Position numbers and translations under genes: made by a program. DNA of 64,000 nt from Ferrimonas balearica DSM 9799 (GTDB lineage Bacteria; Pseudomonadota; Gammaproteobacteria; Enterobacterales; Shewanellaceae), in the NCBI RefSeq assembly GCF_000148645.1, contig NC_014541.1, positions 3,867,139-3,931,138 on the forward strand. Reading direction: 5' to 3'. Position 1 is the stretch's first letter. The number at the start of each line of letters is the position of its first letter. The notes below the pieces were generated by a model. It had not been told where the DNA came from and did not search any database. It saw only the letters and a list, made by a program, of their open reading frames with translations. Positions 55,358 to 63,436 of this stretch are shown in pieces.

Positions 55358-56268
55358 GCCAGCGCCTCCGGCCACAGCCGCAGCGCCAGTCCTGTGCCCA
55401 GCAGCACCACCGCCAGCACCACCAGCGCCCACAGGCGGTAGCGCTGCCATTGGCTCTGCCAGGGCTGGGCCGCCTCGGTGTCCGCCACGGCGGCACTCAA
55501 AATGGTGTTGTCGATGCGGAACTCACCCCGGCCAAAGCTGAGCATCAGCACCTTATGGCCCAGTACGTTCAGCAGGCGCGGCACGCCACCACTGGCGCGC
55601 CACAGCCCCTCCACCTGGCCCGGGCTGAACAGGTTGTCGCCCTGATACCCGGCCATCTTCAGGCGGTGCGACAGATACGCCCCACACTCCTCCCGGGTCA
55701 GCCCGCGCAGGGCGTAGGAGAAGGTGATGCGCTGGCGCAACTGGCGCAGCTGCGGCTGAGCCAGCCGCACATCCAGCTCCGGCTGACCAAACATCACCAT
55801 CTGCAGCAGCTTGAAGCGCTCGGTCTCCAGGTTGGTGAACAGTCGCAGGGCTTCCAGCGTCTCGTCCGGCAGCGCCTGCGCTTCATCCAGCAGCAGCACC
55901 ACTTGCTGCCCGGCCATCGCCAGTTCCAGCAGACGTTCGCTGATGGCGCTGGTCAGTTGCTGCTGATCACCGCCGCTGGCGATGCCCAACTCCTGCGCCA
56001 CCGCCCGACGCATCTCGTCAGGACTGAGGTAGGGGTTGGGCAGGTAGGCCACCCGGTAACGTTCACCCAGCTCGCGCAGCAGTTTGCGACACAGCAGGGT
56101 TTTGCCCATGCCCACTTCCCCGGTGACCTTGATAAAGCCCTCACCGGCGGCCAGCGCGGTGTGCAACACCTGCAATGCCTCCTGGTGCGGCGCCAACTCG
56201 CAATAAAACTGCGTGTTGGGGGTCAGGGTGAAGGGCAGCTCACGCAGCCCGAAGTGGTACAGGTACAT
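55354..56268 (-). CDS. mshM: MSHA biogenesis AAA ATPase MshM (ExeA-like)
   Basis: A 304-residue AAA ATPase of the ExeA/GspA family. Start MYLYHFGLRELPFTLTPNTQFYCELAPH; Walker A GEVGMGKT (50-57), Walker B VVLLLDEAQAL. A C-terminal membrane helix (about 275-295) is consistent with inner-membrane placement. Four bases before mshL. Confidence 0.92.
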   Translation of the reverse strand: MYLYHFGLRELPFTLTPNTQFYCELAPHQEALQVLHTALAAGEGFIKVTGEVGMGKTLLCRKLLRELGERYRVAYLPNPYLSPDEMRRAVAQELGIASGGDQQQLTSAISERLLELAMAGQQVVLLLDEAQALPDETLEALRLFTNLETERFKLLQMVMFGQPELDVRLAQPQLRQLRQRITFSYALRGLTREECGAYLSHRLKMAGYQGDNLFSPGQVEGLWRASGGVPRLLNVLGHKVLMLSFGRGEFRIDNTILSAAVADTEAAQPWQSQWQRYRLWALVVLAVVLLGTGLALRLWPEALA

Positions 56269-56271
56269 GGA

Positions 56272-57927
56272 TCAGTTCTGGCTCGGATACCAATCGTCGA
56301 GGGTTTGCTGTGAACGCTGCAGCTGCTTCTGCCAGGTGCCAGGCTCGACGATGGTCGGGCGCAGCAGGATCACCAGCTCGGTTTTCACGTTGCGTTGGCT
56401 GCGGTTGGTGAACAGTTCACCCAGGAAGGGGATCTGGCCCAACAGCGGCACCTTGGATTCCACCTGCTCCTGCAGGGTCTTCATCAGGCCGCCAATCACC
56501 ACCACGTCGCCGCTGTGGGCGCGGATCATGGTGTCGGACTCACGGATCTGGCTTTGCGCCAAAGGCAGCTCCAGGGTGGTGTCCAGCGCGGTGATGGTTT
56601 TGGTCTGCTCGGTGATGTCGGTGACGGACGGATGCACGTGCAGCAGCACCTCACCGGATTGGCCAATCTGCGGCGTCACATCCAGCGCGATGCCGGAGAA
56701 GAACGGGGTCAGCTCCACATCCGGCGTGGTGATGGGGGTGTCCGAGGCCACGGTGGTGGCGCTGATGTCGGTCACGAAGTACTCGTCGGTCCCCACTTTG
56801 ATCACCGCTTTCTGGTTGTTGATGGCAGTCACCCGCGGGCTGGACAAGGTGTCCACATCGCCCTGGGTATCCAGCAGGGTCACCACGGCACTGAAGTCAG
56901 TGCCGGTGAAACTGATGCCGGTGATGCCGCCAATAACGTCGGTGACCGCATTGCTGAACTGGCCTTCACTGGTGCCAAAGCTGATGTCGGTGCTGCCGAT
57001 GCTGCCGGTCACTTCGCTCCAGTTGATGCCCTGCTGGTAACCGTCGCTCAGCACCACTTCAAGGATGCGCGCTTCCAGTACCACCTGACGCTCCAGGTTC
57101 TGCTGGGCCTGGCCCAGGAAGCTTTCCACTTCACGCAGCTCATGGGGGTAGGCTTTCACCGACACCAGACCCGCCTGGGGCAGGGTCAGCACCTGGCGGC
57201 CATCGCCACTGCCAATCATCTTCTCCAGGGTTTGCTCCAGCTGGCTCCAGAAATCCGTTTCGGTGCGGGTTTCGATAAAGGTGCCGTTGGTGGAGTTACT
57301 CTGGCGATTGCTGTTGTTGCTGCCACGGTTGTTGTTACTGCCGCGGTTACTGAAATTACTGTTGCTGTCGTTGCTGCTGTTGTTGTTCTCGTCGGTCAGG
57401 CGACCGGCGTTGACCGAAGTCAGGCTCAGGCCATTACGCTGCATCAGCAGGTAGTTCACCGGGAAGGTCTGGCTGCGCATCCCCGCCGGATAGATCTGCA
57501 GTACCCGGCCCTGACGACGGATGTCGTAGCCGTACAGGTCCTGCACCGTGTCCAGCACTTCGTCCAGGGTGACCCGGCGCAGGTTCAGCGAAATGGTGCC
57601 ACTCACCGCCGGGTGAATCGCCACGCTGTAAGGGCTGTCATCCACCAGGCTGGCAAAGAACAGCTTGGCGTCGACGCCACGGGCGGCCACGTCGATGCGC
57701 GGCGCCTGGGGCTGACTCGGCACCCGGGCACTGCCCCCCTCGAGCTCCTGCTGCAGCAATGGCGACAACGCCGGCGGCGGGGCCACGGGCTTGGTCGCTT
57801 CCACCGCTTCGTTGAGGGCGGATTTGCTGTCGACCGGGTCCGGCCGCTGTTCGGGTAAGTTTTGGCAACCCGCGATTGCGCTGGCACACAACGCCAGTGC
57901 GATTGTCCTGTGCATGGTCAGTCCCAT
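56272..57927 (-). CDS. mshL: MSHA outer-membrane secretin MshL
   Basis: A 551-residue secretin. Lipobox IAGC with C21 as lipidation site, an STN-like domain (about 85-145), an N/S-rich segment (180-215), and the secretin core ending in the typical VVIGGLMKTLQEQVESKVPLLGQIPFLGELFTNRSQ. ATG at 57927 has GGAG 6 bases upstream; a second ATG four codons on is possible. Confidence 0.94.
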   Translation of the reverse strand: MGLTMHRTIALALCASAIAGCQNLPEQRPDPVDSKSALNEAVEATKPVAPPPALSPLLQQELEGGSARVPSQPQAPRIDVAARGVDAKLFFASLVDDSPYSVAIHPAVSGTISLNLRRVTLDEVLDTVQDLYGYDIRRQGRVLQIYPAGMRSQTFPVNYLLMQRNGLSLTSVNAGRLTDENNNSSNDSNSNFSNRGSNNNRGSNNSNRQSNSTNGTFIETRTETDFWSQLEQTLEKMIGSGDGRQVLTLPQAGLVSVKAYPHELREVESFLGQAQQNLERQVVLEARILEVVLSDGYQQGINWSEVTGSIGSTDISFGTSEGQFSNAVTDVIGGITGISFTGTDFSAVVTLLDTQGDVDTLSSPRVTAINNQKAVIKVGTDEYFVTDISATTVASDTPITTPDVELTPFFSGIALDVTPQIGQSGEVLLHVHPSVTDITEQTKTITALDTTLELPLAQSQIRESDTMIRAHSGDVVVIGGLMKTLQEQVESKVPLLGQIPFLGELFTNRSQRNVKTELVILLRPTIVEPGTWQKQLQRSQQTLDDWYPSQN

Positions 57928-58229
57928 CGGGTCTCCTGAGTCCTTTCGCTGAATTTGGGGAACAGGCTGAGGAACTGGCCATTGCTCAGCTCCACGCCGT
58001 CACGCCGGATCTGCGTGATCCGGCTGGCGCCAAATTGGTCGCCCTCTCGATAAATCTGTCCACCGATCACGGCCTGGCGCTTGTTGCCCTCCACCAGGAT
58101 GCTTTGCAGCTCGCCGGACGGACGTGACTGAGCCGCCGGGCCGCTCAGCCAGGTCGGCGGTTGGGTGGGATCCTGCGCCGCGTCAGCGGGGAAGATCAGC
58201 AGCAACAGTGCCGGTATGAATGCCCACAC
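57918..58229 (-). CDS. mshK: MSHA biogenesis protein MshK
   Basis: A 103-residue secreted or anchored protein: GTG start (AGGAG 7 bases upstream), signal WAFIPALLLLIFPADA, then DPTQPP and LQSILVEGNKRQAVIGGQIYREGDQF, a GspC/PilP-like homology-region beta fold. Probably docks the secretin to the alignment complex. Overlaps mshJ by 47 bases and mshL by 10. Confidence 0.85.
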   Translation of the reverse strand: MWAFIPALLLLIFPADAAQDPTQPPTWLSGPAAQSRPSGELQSILVEGNKRQAVIGGQIYREGDQFGASRITQIRRDGVELSNGQFLSLFPKFSERTQETRWD

Positions 58230-58851
58230 GGATCGGCTCCTCCTCGGTGCCCAGGGTGTCCAGTTGCAGCTGCAGCCGGGCCTTGGGATAACGCGTCACC
58301 TGGTAATCCAGGAAACGCCAGTAAAAACGTTGTTCCAGCTGCTCCATCCGCTCCAGTGCGTCCTTGAGCTTGAAGTAGCTGCCCTCCAGCACCAGCTTGA
58401 CGCCATGACGGTAGAGGCCGCCCTCGTCCACCAGTGCCACCGGCGGCTGGATACTCATCTCAATCAGGGTGACCCCTTCCGTCCGTGCCAGCAGCTGCGC
58501 CAGTACGGCAGACATCTGCTCCGGGAGGATCAGGTCAACCAGCTCGTCGTTCAGCGCCTCCTGATGGCGAGCCAGTTCCCGCTTCAGGGAGGCCAGCTCG
58601 GTTTCCAGTTCGGCGTTGGGGTCCTGCTTCAGCTGCTGGCGCAGCAGCTCGGTTTCCCGGGCTATGGTTTGGGTTTGGCTCTGCAGGCTTTGAAGCTGGC
58701 TGGTGTTGGCGGCATTGCGGGCCATCAACGGCTCCAACCACAGCGCCCACAGCAGCATGGCCAGCCCCACTAAAGTGGTGGCGGCAATCAGGGCTCGTTC
58801 GCGTTGGGACAGCGCCGCAAAGCGCTCAGCCCACTGGGAATATGGCGTCAT
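58183..58851 (-). CDS. mshJ: MSHA biogenesis protein MshJ (PilO-like)
   Basis: A 222-residue bitopic protein: cytoplasmic start, one helix (about 22-40), coiled coil (about 45-100) and a periplasmic ferredoxin-like domain. PilO/GspM-type alignment component together with the PilN-like mshI2 product. Confidence 0.88.
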   Translation of the reverse strand: MTPYSQWAERFAALSQRERALIAATTLVGLAMLLWALWLEPLMARNAANTSQLQSLQSQTQTIARETELLRQQLKQDPNAELETELASLKRELARHQEALNDELVDLILPEQMSAVLAQLLARTEGVTLIEMSIQPPVALVDEGGLYRHGVKLVLEGSYFKLKDALERMEQLEQRFYWRFLDYQVTRYPKARLQLQLDTLGTEEEPIRVGIHTGTVAADLPR

Positions 58852-58853
58852 GG

Positions 58854-59453
58854 TTATTGCCCCTCCGGCTCAGCCAGGCCGTGACCGGCGGTAAAGTGCA
58901 CCGGCTTGCCCGCTTCGCCCTGGATGCTGAGCTGGCTGACCGCGCGGCCCTGCAACGAGGGTTGCTGACCCAGCTTATCGAGCCAGGCCGGCACCGCGGC
59001 AGCACGACGGGCCTGACCGCTGAGCAGCACCTGGTTCTGGGCCAGCTGGAAGCGCTGCAACCACACCTGGTTGTCGGCGCTGGTGGCCAGATCGGCCATC
59101 AGGTTGGAGAAGCCCGGCTGGGTCAACAGGGCATCCCGGTCCAGCACCTGGGCCAGTCGGCTGAAGCTGTCCAGCCGCTTGCGGGCCATCTCCACTTCCG
59201 CCACCAGTTCAGCGCGGGGCTGACGGGCCTGCAGTTGGGCAGTGACCCGACTCAGTTCGGCGCTCTGCGCGTTCTGCTCGGCACGGGCGGCGCTCAGCTG
59301 GGCATTCAGCTCGCTGGCGTGGTACTGCAACACGGCGCCGGTCAAGACCAGCAGCACCAGCAACGACGCGCTGGCGATCAGCAGCCGCGACAGCGTCAGC
59401 CGGGCACGTTCCGGCAGCAGCGACGCGGCGTAGAGGTTAACTCGACGTTTCAT
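58854..59453 (-). CDS. mshI2: MSHA biogenesis PilN-like protein (MshI2)
   Basis: A 199-residue protein starting MKRRVNLYAASLLPERARLTLSRLL, the PilN signature NLYAASLLPE that binds PilM, then one helix (about 23-43) and a coiled coil. Pairs with MshJ and MshI in the alignment complex. ATG at 59453; overlaps mshI by 17 bases. Confidence 0.87.
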   Translation of the reverse strand: MKRRVNLYAASLLPERARLTLSRLLIASASLLVLLVLTGAVLQYHASELNAQLSAARAEQNAQSAELSRVTAQLQARQPRAELVAEVEMARKRLDSFSRLAQVLDRDALLTQPGFSNLMADLATSADNQVWLQRFQLAQNQVLLSGQARRAAAVPAWLDKLGQQPSLQGRAVSQLSIQGEAGKPVHFTAGHGLAEPEGQ

Positions 59454-60294
59454 CAATGCGCTCCAGGGCAGCTCCGTGGGCCAGCCAGTGATCGACCGGA
59501 TGCTCTTGGGTGGTCAGGGCCCGGATCGGCACCTCCAGCTGCGGCGTCAGCAACCGCTGAATCACCGTCTGTTGCGGCAACGGCAACAGCAGGCTGATGC
59601 CCGCAATGGCGGGCTGGTGCAACTGTCGGTCGAGGTAGTCGATGGAGCGTTGCAGCTCCAGATACAGGGCATCCACCAGCCCCTGTTCCAGCTCGGCATT
59701 ACTGAGCTGGTCAAGCTGGTTAAAACCGCGGATCTGGCGGTACATCAGCAGCTGGCCTTCAGCACCGATCAGCAGCTTGAGCGGCTGGCCGGGGCGGTGC
59801 CACAGCAGCATCTGCGGTCGGGCATGCACCGGCAGCAGGTTGACCAAGGCCAGCTCCTCGATGGTGATGGCCCCGGGTTGGAAGCCCGCATCATCCTGAG
59901 CGGCAGCCAGGCGTGCCAGCTTGGTCTTGTCGGCCACCACCACCTGCAGCTTGTCGCTGCCGGAGGGCTGTACCGCCAGTTGGAAGTAATCGAGATGGAT
60001 ACGGTCGATGGGCAGGTTGACCAGGTCTTTCACCGCAAACGGCAACGCCGCGGCCAGTTCACTGTCATCGACTTTGGGGCGATCCACCGCGTGGATCTGA
60101 TAGAGCGGGTCAGTCAGCACCCATTGCAGGCGTGCCGGAGCATGTTGCTTAGCCAAAGCGGCCCAGGATGACCGTTGCCAACCGTCGAGTTGCACCAGTT
60201 CACCATGACTGCTTAGCAGCGAAACGCCGCCATCATGCACGACTCCGCCAAGCAGCGGAGCGGAGGCAGACCTCCCTGTAAACCATTTGAGCAC
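59437..60294 (-). CDS. mshI: MSHA biogenesis protein MshI (PilM-like)
   Basis: A 285-residue cytoplasmic actin-like (PilM fold) protein, degenerate in its nucleotide site. GTG start. Patterns LKWFTGRS, LPFAVKDLVNLPIDRIHLDYFQL and YLELQRSIDYLDRQLHQ fit the MshI family. First structural gene after csrD. Confidence 0.87.
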   Translation of the reverse strand: MLKWFTGRSASAPLLGGVVHDGGVSLLSSHGELVQLDGWQRSSWAALAKQHAPARLQWVLTDPLYQIHAVDRPKVDDSELAAALPFAVKDLVNLPIDRIHLDYFQLAVQPSGSDKLQVVVADKTKLARLAAAQDDAGFQPGAITIEELALVNLLPVHARPQMLLWHRPGQPLKLLIGAEGQLLMYRQIRGFNQLDQLSNAELEQGLVDALYLELQRSIDYLDRQLHQPAIAGISLLLPLPQQTVIQRLLTPQLEVPIRALTTQEHPVDHWLAHGAALERIDETSS

Positions 60295-60376
60295 TGAGGC
60301 CCCCTATCTGATGTCGAAGCCAAGTCATCCGGTCCTGGCTGACTACCCCAAAAAATAATGCTGAAACTTTTTATCT

Positions 60377-60406
60377 TTTATAACAGGCGCTTACCATTCT
60401 CCTCAA
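60377..60406 (-). promoter_or_regulatory. Candidate promoter of the msh operon (mshI on)
   Basis: Minus strand TTGAGG (60401-60406), 18-base spacer, TATAAA (60377-60382), in the 192-base gap between csrD and mshI. No terminator is seen after csrD. Confidence 0.45.
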
Positions 60407-60486
60407 GCGGATAGGCGTCTGGCAAGCGGATATTATGCCGTCAAGACTTTGACGGCGCCATTATTGCGACATAAATCCCTTCAGCC

Positions 60487-62397
60487 TCAGGTCTCTTCAG
60501 TACCTTGATGGGGCCTGGCCTCACCAAAATAGTTACCCTGACCACCGTTCACACCTAATCCCTTCAGAGCGATCCACTCCGATTCCTCTTCCACGCCTTC
60601 CGCCAGCACCTGCACTTTGGAGAGGTTGGCAGCCTGGATCAGGCTGGTGATGAACAACTGGTTTTCCGGCCGCAGCGGCAGCTGCCGAACCAGGCTGGGG
60701 TGCAGTTTGATCCAGTCAATGCCGAAGCGGTCGATGTAGTCGGTGCGTTCAACGGTGTGGCCCACCCCATCCACGGACAGCTGAACGCCGATCCGCTTGA
60801 GCTCCTGCAGCACCGGAGCCAGGGCGTTGGCGTGTTGCACCAGCTCCCGCTCATTGAGTTCCAGGATCAGCTGGCCACGACGGCCCTGGTAGTTGGCCAG
60901 CAGCATCGAGACCGACTTGCCAAAGCGCGGGTGCATCAGGGACTCGGCGGCGATGTTGACGCTGAACGGTACCGGACTGTCGCTGTTGCGCATCTGCTGC
61001 AGGCCCAGCTCCATCAGCACCCGCTCAATCCGCGGCGTCAGCCCGCAGCGGCGGGCCATGGGTCGATACAGCGCTGCGCGCACCAACTGCCCCTGAGCGT
61101 CGCGCATGCGGCTGAACATCTCGTAGCACAGCAGTTCACCGTCCCGCCCTTTCACCGGCTGGAAAAAAGTCGCCAGCGCCCGACGGGATAACGCGTTTTC
61201 AATCAGGCTGCGCCACCGCACTGTGCCCTGCGCCAGCTCTCGGTCCACTGCGCCCTTGTCGTACATAAACCAGTTGCTGTGGCCCTGAAGCTGCGCCGCC
61301 CGCAGCGCCATTTCAGCCTCTTCCATCACCTGGTCCGGACGGTCACCCTGGTTGTAATACGCCAGCCCCAGGTGCACCAGCTGTTCATCGTCTGCGCCTT
61401 TGGGCAGGTCGAGACGGGTGGTAATGCGTTGCAGGCGGGCCGCCAGGGCTTCCGCCTCTTTGAGTGGCAGCATCGGTATCAGCAGCGCCAGCTCCAACCA
61501 GTGGCGGCGGGCAAACACACCATCGCTGTGCTCCGCCAGCAGCGGCTCACAAAGATCGACAAACTGGCGCAATATCGGCAAACGGGAGTTGACTGGCAAC
61601 CCATCCAGACCGGAGAACTGGATCAGGCAGACCATCCCCTGCCCCTCCATCATGTCACCGTGGGTCTGGGCCTGCAGTCGGCTATCAAAGAACATGGCGT
61701 TGCCCAAGCCCAGCTCGCTGTCGAGGAAGGTGTTGGCGCGGATGCGGCGATCCAGCTCCAGCTTGGCTTCGCGCTCTCGCTTCCACATGCGGTGTAGCTT
61801 GATCATGGCGCGCCCGACCGACAGGGGGCGCTCGCCTTTCAGGGGCAGGCCCGCGGCGTCCACCTCACCACGATTAATTCGACGGGCCCGGAAGGCCAGA
61901 ACCTCTACCCCCGCCATCTCCTTGTTCAGCCACAGCGTCCCCGCCACCACCACCACCAGGGAGGCGATGATACCGAGGGCGATCAGCACCCACTCTTCGA
62001 AGCCAAAGCCGGGCAGCAGCTTGGGGCGATACAGGGTGATCTGCATAATGTTGTTGCTGCGCAGAGTGCGCTGGTAGGTCACCACGGGGCGCTTTTCGAC
62101 GCCGTTCTTCGGTTGCCACTGATAGATGGGTTCACCGCCCCGCAGCAGCACAAAGTCGTGGGCCCGGTAGCTTTTCAGCATATCCGGCAGCCACACCACC
62201 ATCTGCTCCAGCGGCACGCCGCGCTCATATTGAATGTCCACCACCCGGGCCAGGGCACTGACAGCAAGGTCCTGACTCCGGTTGGCGTGAGAGAAACTGG
62301 CGGTCCAGGCACTGAGCAGGAGCGCCAGCGTGACCATGGTAAGAGAGGCGATCCAGAAACTGATCAGCCGTTGGGTCTGCTCGTGTCGTTTTTTCAT
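60487..62397 (-). CDS. csrD: Degenerate GGDEF/EAL protein CsrD (MshH)
   Basis: A 636-residue inner-membrane protein with helices at about 11-33 and 133-157, a HAMP-like linker, a GGDEF-like domain in which the active-site motif is replaced by ARRHW, and an EAL-like domain with EMF in place of EAL and a C-terminal GGQGNYF. In enterics CsrD targets CsrB/C sRNAs for RNase E; in Vibrio the same gene is called mshH and starts the MSHA locus. Catalysis of c-di-GMP turnover is not expected. Confidence 0.9.
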   Translation of the reverse strand: MKKRHEQTQRLISFWIASLTMVTLALLLSAWTASFSHANRSQDLAVSALARVVDIQYERGVPLEQMVVWLPDMLKSYRAHDFVLLRGGEPIYQWQPKNGVEKRPVVTYQRTLRSNNIMQITLYRPKLLPGFGFEEWVLIALGIIASLVVVVAGTLWLNKEMAGVEVLAFRARRINRGEVDAAGLPLKGERPLSVGRAMIKLHRMWKREREAKLELDRRIRANTFLDSELGLGNAMFFDSRLQAQTHGDMMEGQGMVCLIQFSGLDGLPVNSRLPILRQFVDLCEPLLAEHSDGVFARRHWLELALLIPMLPLKEAEALAARLQRITTRLDLPKGADDEQLVHLGLAYYNQGDRPDQVMEEAEMALRAAQLQGHSNWFMYDKGAVDRELAQGTVRWRSLIENALSRRALATFFQPVKGRDGELLCYEMFSRMRDAQGQLVRAALYRPMARRCGLTPRIERVLMELGLQQMRNSDSPVPFSVNIAAESLMHPRFGKSVSMLLANYQGRRGQLILELNERELVQHANALAPVLQELKRIGVQLSVDGVGHTVERTDYIDRFGIDWIKLHPSLVRQLPLRPENQLFITSLIQAANLSKVQVLAEGVEEESEWIALKGLGVNGGQGNYFGEARPHQGTEET

Positions 62398-62586
62398 CCG
62401 TGACTCTGTATCTCAACGGCATCGTTCGGTGATGCCGACTCCGTGCATGACGGTGCGGGGCCTTATCCAAACGCCGGACTATTGGCGTGCAGAACTGAGC
62501 TAACCGGTATCATCGCACCTTATCGCGCCAGACTGAACTGCCCAGGCGCGTCCAATACGTGAGTGAGCCCATCAAATGTCCGGGGG

Positions 62587-62620
62587 GCACAAAAAAGCCC
62601 CGGATAACCGGGGCTTTTTC
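62587..62620 (-). terminator. Terminator of ssb
   Basis: 12-bp arms AAAAAGCCCCGG/CCGGGGCTTTTT (62592-62603 and 62608-62619) around ATAA with a T run on the minus strand, 28 bases past the ssb stop. Confidence 0.9.
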
Positions 62621-62647
62621 ATAGGATGTTGGATACGCGAAATCCGC

Positions 62648-63343
62648 TTAGAACGGGATATCGTCGTCCCAGCCTTCATCCAGATCCGGAGTGAAGTTCT
62701 GGTTGCCGCCCTGGCTTTGAGCCGGTGCAGACTGCTGAGCCGGACGGGACTGACCGCCACTCTGCTGGCCGCCGCTGAAGTTGCCGCCACTCTGCTGGCC
62801 ACCGCTGAAGTTGCCACCGCTCTGCTGGCCACCGCTGAAGTTGCCGCCGCTCTGCTGGCCGCCGCTGAAGTTGCCGCCGCTCTGCTGGCCGCCACCGAAG
62901 TTGCCGCCGCTCTGCTGACCGCCACCGAAGTTGCCGCCGCTCTGCTGGCCGCCACCGAAGTTACCGCCGCCCTGCTGGCCGCCACCGAAGTTGCCGCCAC
63001 CCTGGCCACCGCGGGAATCCAGCATCTGCATCTGGTCTGCCACGATCTCGGTGGTGTAGCGGTCCTGACCGTTCTGGTCTTGCCACTTACGGGTTTGCAG
63101 TTTGCCTTCGATGTAAACCTTGGCGCCCTTCTTCAGGTACTCACCGGCGATTTCGCCCAGACGGCGGAACAACACCACCCGGTGCCACTCGGTACGCTCC
63201 TGGCGTTGACCCTGCTGGTCTTTCCAGCTTTCAGAGGTCGCTACGGTGATGTTCGCCACCGCGTTACCATTGGGCATATAACGCACTTCGGGATCTTGCC
63301 CGAGATTACCTACCAAAATGACTTTGTTGATGCCACCGGCCAT
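62648..63343 (-). CDS. ssb: Single-stranded DNA-binding protein
   Basis: A 231-residue SSB. OB-fold at 1-115 ([72 protein letters not shown]). The intrinsically disordered linker has eight tandem decapeptides GGNF(G/S)GGQQ(S/G) (about 121-200), longer than in E. coli SSB (178 residues). The acidic tip DDDIPF that recruits repair and replication partners is intact. ATG at 63343 with GGAG upstream. Confidence 0.97.
   Translation of the reverse strand: MAGGINKVILVGNLGQDPEVRYMPNGNAVANITVATSESWKDQQGQRQERTEWHRVVLFRRLGEIAGEYLKKGAKVYIEGKLQTRKWQDQNGQDRYTTEIVADQMQMLDSRGGQGGGNFGGGQQGGGNFGGGQQSGGNFGGGQQSGGNFGGGQQSGGNFSGGQQSGGNFSGGQQSGGNFSGGQQSGGNFSGGQQSGGQSRPAQQSAPAQSQGGNQNFTPDLDEGWDDDIPF
62771..63010 (-). 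repeat. Eight tandem 30-bp repeats within ssb
   Basis: In-frame 30-base units encoding GGNFGGGQQ(G/S) in the first four and [10 protein letters not shown] in the last four. Silent third-base changes show they are not all recent copies. The array can gain or lose units without breaking the frame. Confidence 0.9.
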
Positions 63344-63436
63344 CGTTCTCTCCAACGCTTAATTTGATCCGCACAGCCTACCACAGGGGCGTGCCTTTCT
63401 TCACCTGTCGTCGCTACCGAGTAGCGCGAAAAAAGC

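Noticed and set aside
62771-63010. CRISPR-like regular 30-bp repeats
   Set aside because: Repeats are directly adjacent without spacers and are an in-frame part of the ssb coding sequence.
62572-63367. Repetitive open frames in other frames and on the other strand of ssb (Ala/Thr/Ser runs)
   Set aside because: They are alternative readings of the 30-bp repeats in ssb.
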